A stretch of DNA of 64,000 nucleotides, taken from assembly GCF_010731695.1 (NCBI RefSeq), contig NZ_AP022586.1:3658001-3722000 (forward strand), in the 5' to 3' direction. Origin of the DNA: Mycolicibacterium litorale (lineage in GTDB: Bacteria > Actinomycetota > Actinomycetes > Mycobacteriales > Mycobacteriaceae). Positions 57,593 to 64,000 of this stretch are shown here, piece by piece. A program made the position numbers and the translations under genes. Position 1 is the first letter of the stretch. Each line of letters starts with the position of its first letter. The notes under the pieces are model-generated. The model made no database searches, was not told the DNA's origin, and was given only the letters and a program-made list of their open reading frames with translations.

Positions 57593-58110
57593 GTCGCGTC
57601 CTGCTCACCGAGCGCGGCGATGTCGGTCAACTGGGCGACGATCCGCTCGGCCACCTCGTCGTCGAGCGCGACGATGCGCACGGCCCCGGCCGACGATGCC
57701 GTCGTCACCGTCACACTCGCCAGCCCGAACAACCGGTCCAGCGGCCCCCGCTGGGTGTCCACCGTCTGCACGCGCGAGATCGGGGCGATCCGGCGCTCCT
57801 GCACCAGCCAACCGGTCCGTGTGTACACCGCGCGCGCATCGATGTCCCAGCGGTGCACCCGATAACGCCACACCGGCACGATGCCGACGAACAGGACGAT
57901 GCCGAGCGCCGTGGCCACCGCGGCCAGGATGTGCGCCCACTCCAGCGACGGGTCCGCCGTCCACCACCCGATCTGCGCCACCACCACGACCGCCCACGGC
58001 AACGCCGCCGACGTCGCCCACAGCAGCGGCGCCTTGGTGCTTGGCCGGTTCGGCGGATCTGCCAGCACGAGGCCTGGGTCGGGCGGGACGCCGGGAGGAA
58101 CTCTGTCCAT
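57589..58110 (-). CDS. Bacterial PH-domain membrane protein (YdbS-like)
   Basis: 173 residues. Two membrane helices (ATSAALPWAVVVVAQIGWW; ILAAVATALGIVLFVGIVPV) and one bPH2 domain (VHRWDIDARAVYTRTGWLVQ, then ERRIAPISRVQTVDTQRGPL). The YdbS-YdbT pair is the usual operon. ATG 58110 is chosen as the first start outside the divergent SDR region; an upstream extension would overlap that gene. Divergent from the SDR at 58148, 37 bases apart. Confidence 0.85.
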   Translation of the reverse strand: MDRVPPGVPPDPGLVLADPPNRPSTKAPLLWATSAALPWAVVVVAQIGWWTADPSLEWAHILAAVATALGIVLFVGIVPVWRYRVHRWDIDARAVYTRTGWLVQERRIAPISRVQTVDTQRGPLDRLFGLASVTVTTASSAGAVRIVALDDEVAERIVAQLTDIAALGEQDAT

Positions 58111-58147
58111 GGTTCGAGCATGGCGCATCTTCAGTAGGGTTTCGGCC

Positions 58148-59059
58148 ATGACCAAATGGACTGCCGCCGATGTGCCCGACCAGGAGGGCCGCGTCGCCGT
58201 CATCACCGGAGCCAACACCGGCATCGGCTATCAGGCGGCAGCGGTGCTGGCAGGCAAGGGCGCCCACGTGGTCCTCGCCGTGCGCAACACCGACAAGGGC
58301 AACGCCGCGGCCGACCGCATCAGCGCCTCAGCACCGCACGCCGACGTCGCGGTGCGCGAACTCGACCTGACGTCGCTCGACAGCATCCGGACGGCCTCCG
58401 ACGAGCTGCGCGCCGACTACCCCCGCATCGATCTGCTGATCAACAACGCCGGGGTGATGATGACCCCCAAGGGCGTCACGAAGGACGGCTTCGAGCTGCA
58501 ACTCGGCACCAACCACCTCGGCCACTTCGCGCTCACCGGACAACTTCTCGACAATCTCCTGCCGGTCGAGGGTTCGCGTGTGGTGACGGTCAGCAGCAAC
58601 GCCCACCGGTGGGGCCGCATCAACTTCGACGATCTGCAGTCCGAACGCGGTTACAAACGCATCAACGCCTACGGTCAGTCCAAGCTGGCCAACCTGCTGT
58701 TCACCTACGAACTCAACCGCCGGCTCTCGTCGAAGGGCGCCCCGACCATCGCCGTCGCCGCCCATCCCGGCACCTCGAGCACCGAGCTGACCCGCAACCT
58801 GTGGCCGGTGGCCCGCCGGCCGGTCGAACTGGTGTGGGGCCTGCTCTCGCAGACGGCGGACATGGGTGCGCTGCCGACGCTGCGCGCCGCCACCGATCCC
58901 GACGTGCGCGGCGGCGAGTACTTCGGCCCGGGCGGTATGGGTGAGCAGCGCGGCTACCCCGAACAGGTGCAGTCCAACAGCAGTTCACACGACGAGGCCG
59001 TCGCCCAGCGCCTGTGGACGGTGTCCGAAGAGCTCACCGGCGTCACCTTCCCGGTGTAG
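58148..59059 (+). CDS. SDR of the retinol-dehydrogenase/Rv0439c type, copy 2
   Basis: 303 residues. TGANTGIGYQAAAVL, LDLTSLDSIR, NNAGVMMTPKG, SSNAHRWG and YGQSKLANLLFTYEL as in the copy at 46740; the ends (YTVSEELTGVTFPV and WTVSEELTGVTFPVG) match. Position before moeA is that of Rv0439c, so this is the orthologue and the 46740 gene the extra paralogue. ATG 58148, no clear ribosome site; short divergent gap to the PH genes. moeA follows after two bases. Confidence 0.88.
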   Translation: MTKWTAADVPDQEGRVAVITGANTGIGYQAAAVLAGKGAHVVLAVRNTDKGNAAADRISASAPHADVAVRELDLTSLDSIRTASDELRADYPRIDLLINNAGVMMTPKGVTKDGFELQLGTNHLGHFALTGQLLDNLLPVEGSRVVTVSSNAHRWGRINFDDLQSERGYKRINAYGQSKLANLLFTYELNRRLSSKGAPTIAVAAHPGTSSTELTRNLWPVARRPVELVWGLLSQTADMGALPTLRAATDPDVRGGEYFGPGGMGEQRGYPEQVQSNSSSHDEAVAQRLWTVSEELTGVTFPV

Positions 59060-59061
59060 CG

Positions 59062-60288
59062 ATGCGGACAGTCGAGGAGCACCAGCGTGTCGTCGCGGGG
59101 CTGATCGAGAAACGACCGCCCGTGCGGCTGCCGATCGCCGCCACCCTCGGTCTCACACTGGCCGAGGACATCGTCGCGCCGCTGTCCCTGCCGGGTTTCG
59201 ACAACTCGGCGATGGACGGATACGCGGTCATCGCCGAGGACGTGGCCGGGGCGACCGAGGACCGGCCGGTGCGGCTGCCGGTCGTCGAGGACATCCCGGC
59301 CGGCCGGACCGATCTCCTCGTCCTGCAACGGGGCACCGCGCACCGCATCATGACCGGCGCACCGCTGCCGCGCGGGGCGACGGCCGTGGTTCCGGTGGAG
59401 GCGACGAACGGCGCGACGGACACCGTCGAGATCCGCACCGCGGCACGGTCGGGCCAGCACGTCCGCACCGCGGGGGAGGACGTCACCGCGGGCACCACGG
59501 TCCTGCGCGCGGGCGTTGCGCTCACCCCGGCGGCCCTCGGTCTGGCGGCGGCGCTGGGCCTCGGTGAGCTGTCGGTGATCCCGCGGCAGCGAGTGCTGGT
59601 CATGTCGACGGGCACCGAACTGGTCGCCCCCGGCGCCCCCCTGCAGCCCGGGCAGATCTACGAGTCCAACGCCGTCATGCTGGCCGCGGCCATCCGCGAG
59701 GCCGGCGGTGAGGTGGTCGCCTCGCCCATGTGCGGCGACGACGTCGACGTCTTCCGCGACACCCTCAACCGCTACGCCGGGCAGGCCGATCTGATCGTCA
59801 CCACGGGCGGCGTAAGCGCCGGCGCGTACGAGGTCGTCAAGGACTCCCTCGGTTCCGGAGCCGCCCCGGCGGCGACATCGGGCTCGGGTGAGGTCGAGTT
59901 CGCGAAGGTGGCCATGCAACCCGGGATGCCGCAGGGCGCCGGCCGCGTCGGTGGCACACCCGTCGTCACGCTGCCCGGCAACCCCGTCAGCGCACTGGTC
60001 TCCTTCGAGGTGTTCCTGCGGGTCCCGCTGCGGGCGGCGATGGGTGCGGTGCAGCCCGGACGTCCGCGCCGAAGCGCCGTGCTGACCGAGGATCTGACGT
60101 CGCCGCGGGGCAAGCGCCAGTTCCGCCGCGGAGTGTTCGACCCGGCCACCGGCGAGGTCACCAGCTACGGTCCGCCCGCGTCGCACCACCTGCGCTGGCT
60201 GGCTTCGGCCAACTGTCTGCTCGAGATTCCCGAGGACACCCATGAGCTGCCCGCGGGGTCGCGAGTCGACGTGTGGGACCTGAGCTAG
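59062..60288 (+). CDS. moeA: Molybdopterin molybdenumtransferase MoeA
   Basis: 408 residues. Inserts molybdate into adenylated molybdopterin to make the molybdenum cofactor. [19 protein letters not shown] is the conserved N-terminal motif; [16 protein letters not shown] and the MPT-binding [20 protein letters not shown], then [11 protein letters not shown] and the terminal [12 protein letters not shown] 59062 is two bases after the SDR stop. M. tuberculosis has moeA2 (Rv0438c) here; the name moeA2 follows that gene. Confidence 0.94.
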   Translation: MRTVEEHQRVVAGLIEKRPPVRLPIAATLGLTLAEDIVAPLSLPGFDNSAMDGYAVIAEDVAGATEDRPVRLPVVEDIPAGRTDLLVLQRGTAHRIMTGAPLPRGATAVVPVEATNGATDTVEIRTAARSGQHVRTAGEDVTAGTTVLRAGVALTPAALGLAAALGLGELSVIPRQRVLVMSTGTELVAPGAPLQPGQIYESNAVMLAAAIREAGGEVVASPMCGDDVDVFRDTLNRYAGQADLIVTTGGVSAGAYEVVKDSLGSGAAPAATSGSGEVEFAKVAMQPGMPQGAGRVGGTPVVTLPGNPVSALVSFEVFLRVPLRAAMGAVQPGRPRRSAVLTEDLTSPRGKRQFRRGVFDPATGEVTSYGPPASHHLRWLASANCLLEIPEDTHELPAGSRVDVWDLS

Positions 60289-60323
60289 CAAGTTCGACAC
60301 CGCACGCACGTAGAATCCAGCCG

Positions 60324-61031
60324 ATGGCCAGACGCCCCCGCACCGATGACCTGAGATCCGGCCCAGAGCGGTTCGTGGCGCTGGTGAAGACCACCGTTCC
60401 GCCGGTACACCCGGCCGGTCTGCCGTTCATCGGCGCCGGGCTGGCCATGGCCGCCGCAGGCCGCCGCAACCGTTGGGTGCGCGGGGCCGGACTGGTGGCC
60501 GCCGGCGCCAACGCCGCCTTCTTCCGGCATCCGCCCCGCGTGCCGCCGACCAGCCCCGGCGCGGTGGTTGCGCCCGCCGACGGGCTGATCTGCCTGGTCG
60601 AAGAGGCCGAGCCGCCCGCGGAGCTCAACCTGCCCGCCCGGCCCGTGCCCCGGGTCAGCATCTTCCTGTCGATCTTCGACGCCCACGTTCAGCGCATCCC
60701 GATCAGCGGTGACGTGGTGGCCGTCGAACACCGGCCCGGCCTGTTCGGGTCGGCCGAGTTGGCGGCGGCCAGCGAAGACAACGAGCGCAACAGCGTGGTG
60801 ATCCGCACGCCGTCGGGCGCCCAGGTGATCGCCGTGCAGATCGCCGGGCTGGTCGCGCGGCGAATCGTCTGCGACCTGACACCCGGCGACAAGGTGGCCA
60901 TCGGCGACACCTACGGCCTCATCCGATACGGGTCCCGCCTGGACACCTACCTGCCCGAGGGCACCGAGATCAAGGTGCTGCCGGGCCAGCGCGCGGTCGG
61001 CGGCGAGACGATCCTGGCGGAGCTGCCGTGA
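60324..61031 (+). CDS. psd: Phosphatidylserine decarboxylase proenzyme
   Basis: 235 residues. Converts phosphatidylserine to phosphatidylethanolamine at the membrane. Autocleavage occurs between Gly203 and Ser204 in RYGSRLD, where the new serine becomes the pyruvoyl group. [20 protein letters not shown] is the usual mid motif with the His. The short archaeal-type form without the long N-terminal. ATG 60324 follows moeA by 35 bases; pssA overlaps by four bases (GTGA). Confidence 0.94.
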   Translation: MARRPRTDDLRSGPERFVALVKTTVPPVHPAGLPFIGAGLAMAAAGRRNRWVRGAGLVAAGANAAFFRHPPRVPPTSPGAVVAPADGLICLVEEAEPPAELNLPARPVPRVSIFLSIFDAHVQRIPISGDVVAVEHRPGLFGSAELAAASEDNERNSVVIRTPSGAQVIAVQIAGLVARRIVCDLTPGDKVAIGDTYGLIRYGSRLDTYLPEGTEIKVLPGQRAVGGETILAELP

Positions 61032-61879
61032 GCAAAGGTGTGAGTCGACGCCCCCGGGGCTTGCGGATCCTGCCCAGCGCCACCACGGTGCTCGCGATCT
61101 GCGCCGGCCTCACCTCGATCAAGTTCGCACTCGACGACCGCCCGCACATCGCGCTCGCGCTGATCGGTGCGGCGGCGGTGCTCGACGGTATCGACGGCGG
61201 AATCGCGCGCGCCCTCGACGCGCAGTCCCGGATGGGTGCGGAGATCGACTCGCTGGCCGACGCGGTGAACTTCGGGGTGGCGCCTGCGCTGGTGGTGTAC
61301 GTGACGTTGCTCCCCGACTCCCCCGTGGGGTGGATCTTCGTCCTGCTGTACGCGGTGTGCATCGTGCTCCGACTGGCCCGGTTCAACGCATTGCTCGACG
61401 ACAACACCAAACCGGCCTACACCCGCGAGTTCTTCGTCGGCATGCCCGCACCCTGCGGCGCGGTCGGCAGCATCGGACCGCTGGCCGCAATGCTCCAGTT
61501 CGGTGAGGGCTGGTGGACCTCGCACTGGTTCGTCTGCGCGTGGTTGGCCGCGAACTCGGCGCTGCTCGTCAGCCGCGTGCCGACGATCGCGCTCAAGGCC
61601 GTTTCGGTGCCCCCGAACGCCGCGCCGATCCTGTTGATCATGGTTGCGCTGGCCGCCGCCGCCCTGCTGCTGTTCCCCTACGTCCTGGTGCTGCTGATCA
61701 TCGTCGGCTATCTGTGCATCATTCCGTTCACCATCCGCAACCAGCGCTGGGTGGCCGCACGACCGGAGGCATGGGACGTGGCGCCGCGACAACGACGCGA
61801 GGCGCGTCGCGCCAGCCGACGCGCCCAACCGCAACGCCGGTCCATGGCCCGGCTGGGACTGCGTAAACCCGGCCGCTGA
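61028..61879 (+). CDS. pssA: CDP-diacylglycerol-serine O-phosphatidyltransferase
   Basis: 283 residues. Makes phosphatidylserine from CDP-diacylglycerol and serine, giving the substrate for Psd. The CDP-alcohol motif D-x2-D-G-x2-A-R-x8-G-x3-D-x3-D is complete: Asp53, Asp56, Gly57, Ala60, Arg61, Gly70, Asp74, Asp78 ([20 protein letters not shown]). About eight membrane helices. The C-terminal 40 residues are Arg-rich. GTG 61028 overlaps psd; the stop shares a base with the ATPase start (TGATG). Confidence 0.95.
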   Translation: MSKGVSRRPRGLRILPSATTVLAICAGLTSIKFALDDRPHIALALIGAAAVLDGIDGGIARALDAQSRMGAEIDSLADAVNFGVAPALVVYVTLLPDSPVGWIFVLLYAVCIVLRLARFNALLDDNTKPAYTREFFVGMPAPCGAVGSIGPLAAMLQFGEGWWTSHWFVCAWLAANSALLVSRVPTIALKAVSVPPNAAPILLIMVALAAAALLLFPYVLVLLIIVGYLCIIPFTIRNQRWVAARPEAWDVAPRQRREARRASRRAQPQRRSMARLGLRKPGR

Positions 61880-64000
61880 TGACCGAGACCGAACTGTTCG
61901 GCGACGAACCGGGTCTGAGCCATCTGCGGCTCACAGCCCGGCTGAACACCTCGGCGCTCGATTCCCGGCGCGGGGTGGTGCGGCTGCACCCCGAGGTGAT
62001 CGCCGCGCTGGGCCTCCGCGAATGGGATGCGGTGGCGCTCACCGGCGCACGCACGACCGCCGCGGTGGTGGGCATCGCCCCGTCCGGCACGCCGACGGGT
62101 ACCGCCCTGCTCGACGACGTCACGCTGTCGAACGCGGGCTTGCGGGAGAACAGCAGTGTGATCGTGGCGCCGGTGACCGTGCACGGCGCCCGGTCGGTGA
62201 CGGTGTCGGGATCCCGGCTCGCCACCACCTCGATCTCCCCGGCGACCCTGCGCCAGGCCCTGCTCGGCAAGGTGATGACGGTGGGCGACACCGTCTCCCT
62301 GCTCCCCCGCGACCTCGGCCCCGGCACGTCGACGTCGGCGGCGACGACCGCGCTGGCGTCCTCGGTGGGGATCACGTGGACCTCCGAGCTGTTGACGGTC
62401 ACCAGCGTGGATCCGCCGGGCACTGTGAGCGTCCAACCGAATTCGTCGGTGACATGGGGTGACGGCGGCGTCTCCGACGCGGTGGCGTCGTCGGTCGCAG
62501 CGGGTGGTGACGCGATCGGCCAGGCCACCGTCACCGCACCGTCGAAGGAGCCACCGGCGGTCACCTACGACGATCTCAAGGGCAACCACACCCAGGCCGG
62601 CCGGCTGACCGAATGGCTCAAGCTGTCCCTCGACGAGCCGTCGCTGCTCGAAACCCTCGGCGCCCGGGCCAATCTCGGCGTTCTCGTCTCCGGGCCCGCC
62701 GGGGTCGGCAAGGCGACCCTGGTGCGGGCGGTGTGCGCACAGCGGCGGGTCGTCGAACTGGACGGACCGGAGGTCGGCGCGTTGCGCGCAGAGGACCGGC
62801 TGGGCAGAGTGTCGTCGGCGGTGTCGACCGTGCGCGACGGCGGCGTGCTGCTGATCACCGACATCGACGCGCTGCTGCCCTCGACGCCCGAACCGGTCAG
62901 CACGTTGATCCTCAACGAACTGCGCACCGCGGTGGCCACACCCGGCGTCGCGTTCGTCGCGACCTCGGCGCGCCCCGACAACGTCGACCCCCGACTGCGC
63001 GACCCGGAGCTGTGCGACCGCGAACTCGGCTTGAGCCTGCCCGACGCCGCCACCCGCAAGGCGCTCCTGGAGGTGCTGCTGCGCGAGGTCCCCGCCGATG
63101 ACCTCCAACTCGACGAGATCGCCGGACGCACACCGGGTTTCGTCGTCGCCGATCTGTGCGCGCTGGTCCGCGAGGCGGCACTGCGGGCGGCGGCGCGCGC
63201 CAGCGCCGACGGGGCGCCTCCGCGGCTCGCCCAGGCGGATCTGACCGGGGCGCTCACGGTGATCCGGCCGTTGTCCAGGTCGGCCACCGAAGAGGTGTCG
63301 GTCGGATCGGTGACGCTCGACGACGTCGGCGACATGACCGAGACGAAACAGGCGCTGACCGAGGCGGTGCTGTGGCCGCTGCAGCACCCCGACACGTTCG
63401 AACGGCTCGGCATCGAACCGCCCCGCGGCGTGCTGCTGTACGGGCCACCCGGCTGCGGCAAGACGTTCGTGGTGCGCGCACTGGCCAGTTCGGGGCGCCT
63501 CTCGGTCCACGCGGTCAAGGGCGCCGAGCTGATGGACAAATGGGTGGGCGCATCAGAGAAGGCCGTGCGCGAACTGTTCCGCCGCGCCCGAGACTCCGCG
63601 CCGTCACTGGTGTTCCTCGACGAGATCGACGCGCTGGCGCCGCGCCGGGGTCAGAGCTTCGACTCCGGGGTGACCGACCGCGTGGTCGCGTCGCTGTTGA
63701 CCGAACTCGACGGCATCGAACCGATGCGCAGTGTGGTGGTGCTCGGCGCCACCAACCGGCCCGACCTGATCGACCCGGCGTTGCTGCGGCCCGGCCGACT
63801 GGAGCGGCTGGTGTTCGTCGAACCGCCCGACGCCGAGGCGCGCCGGGAGATCCTGCGGACGGCCGGCAAATCGATCCCTCTGGTCACCGAGGGCGACGAG
63901 GCCGTCGACCTCGATGCGCTGGCCGGCGAGCTCGACGGTTACAGCGCCGCGGACTGCGTCGCGCTGCTGCGCGAGGCGGCGATGACGGCGATGCGGCGGT
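61879..64000 (+). CDS. CDC48-type AAA ATPase, two ATPase domains (partial, runs off the window)
   Basis: 707 residues visible. The N-terminal 200 residues carry a double-psi barrel-like CDC48 N domain (VVRLHPEVIAALGLREWDAV). D1 has Walker A GPAGVGKAT (Lys278) but its Walker B is ITDIDALL, lacking the usual E (D-E). D2 has GPPGCGKTF (Lys528), VFLDEIDALAPRRGQ and the SRH GATNRPDLIDPALLRPGRLE. D1 may bind but hydrolyse ATP poorly. M. tuberculosis Rv0435c is the likely orthologue. It shares one base with pssA, so it is in the lipid operon. Confidence 0.93.
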   Translation, partial: MTETELFGDEPGLSHLRLTARLNTSALDSRRGVVRLHPEVIAALGLREWDAVALTGARTTAAVVGIAPSGTPTGTALLDDVTLSNAGLRENSSVIVAPVTVHGARSVTVSGSRLATTSISPATLRQALLGKVMTVGDTVSLLPRDLGPGTSTSAATTALASSVGITWTSELLTVTSVDPPGTVSVQPNSSVTWGDGGVSDAVASSVAAGGDAIGQATVTAPSKEPPAVTYDDLKGNHTQAGRLTEWLKLSLDEPSLLETLGARANLGVLVSGPAGVGKATLVRAVCAQRRVVELDGPEVGALRAEDRLGRVSSAVSTVRDGGVLLITDIDALLPSTPEPVSTLILNELRTAVATPGVAFVATSARPDNVDPRLRDPELCDRELGLSLPDAATRKALLEVLLREVPADDLQLDEIAGRTPGFVVADLCALVREAALRAAARASADGAPPRLAQADLTGALTVIRPLSRSATEEVSVGSVTLDDVGDMTETKQALTEAVLWPLQHPDTFERLGIEPPRGVLLYGPPGCGKTFVVRALASSGRLSVHAVKGAELMDKWVGASEKAVRELFRRARDSAPSLVFLDEIDALAPRRGQSFDSGVTDRVVASLLTELDGIEPMRSVVVLGATNRPDLIDPALLRPGRLERLVFVEPPDAEARREILRTAGKSIPLVTEGDEAVDLDALAGELDGYSAADCVALLREAAMTAMRR

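Overview
The window is high-GC actinobacterial chromosome, most likely from a rapidly growing Mycobacterium (Mycolicibacterium-type). The gene order follows two stretches of the M. tuberculosis chromosome: positions 1-32466 match roughly Rv0486 (mshA) back to Rv0457c, and 44252-64000 match Rv0440 (groEL2) to Rv0435c. Family assignments come from reading the translations and from remembered gene order; no database search was possible. I see no rRNA, tRNA, insertion sequence, phage or CRISPR array, and no gene-free stretch longer than 300 bases.

Layout. 1-13233 is a conserved core: start of mshA, a ROK-type regulator, an SDR, an L,D-transpeptidase lipoprotein (lprQ type), murB, two DUF2505 proteins, a methyltransferase-like protein, a nitrilase, a DUF2993 membrane protein, deoC with two small envelope genes, hbhA with its XRE neighbour, a DUF445 membrane protein and a TetR regulator of the MadR (Rv0472c) type. 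13230-16090 departs from M. tuberculosis order: a PPK2-type polyphosphate kinase is translationally coupled to the TetR gene, then comes an AbiEi/DUF559 nuclease-like gene between hairpin repeats, then fadB2. 16095-22250 is a carbon-metabolism block: aceA (isocitrate lyase), a thioesterase, ramB, and lpdC. 22282-28461 is one long minus-strand run that reads as a 2,3-butanediol/acetoin module: butanediol dehydrogenase, acetoin/diacetyl reductase, an AcoR-like activator, aldehyde dehydrogenase, DUF779 protein and two membrane proteins.

28579-44104 is an accessory mix: flavin monooxygenase, prolyl oligopeptidase, an RclC/DUF417 membrane protein with an ECF sigma factor and zinc anti-sigma factor, a P450, enoyl-CoA hydratase, aldehyde dehydrogenase, PAP2 phosphatase, DinB protein, VOC protein, D-aminoacylase family enzyme, a second DUF559 gene again between repeats, and a quinone-oxidoreductase-like enzyme. 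44252-46052 is groEL2 with two CIRCE operators. 46068-58110 holds a TetR/SDR divergent pair with palindromic operators, a cupin, a UvrA-like ABC protein, a helicase, a LuxR regulator, a flavin hydroxylase, a HAD phosphatase and a pair of bacterial-PH membrane proteins. 58148-64000 is SDR, moeA, psd, pssA and a CDC48-type AAA ATPase; moeA to ATPase lie on one strand with tight or overlapping junctions, linking phosphatidylserine/phosphatidylethanolamine synthesis to the ATPase.

The most unusual signal is the repeat architecture around the two DUF559 genes. At 14120-16086 three hairpins, spaced about 1 kb, are built from two related arm types, and the middle one is a chimera of the other two. 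At 42021-44173 a different 30-base repeat occurs three times with the same spacing. A further 22-base-arm palindrome lies inside the 5' end of the DUF779 gene. These look like REP-type or cassette-type mobile repeats linked to a nuclease family.
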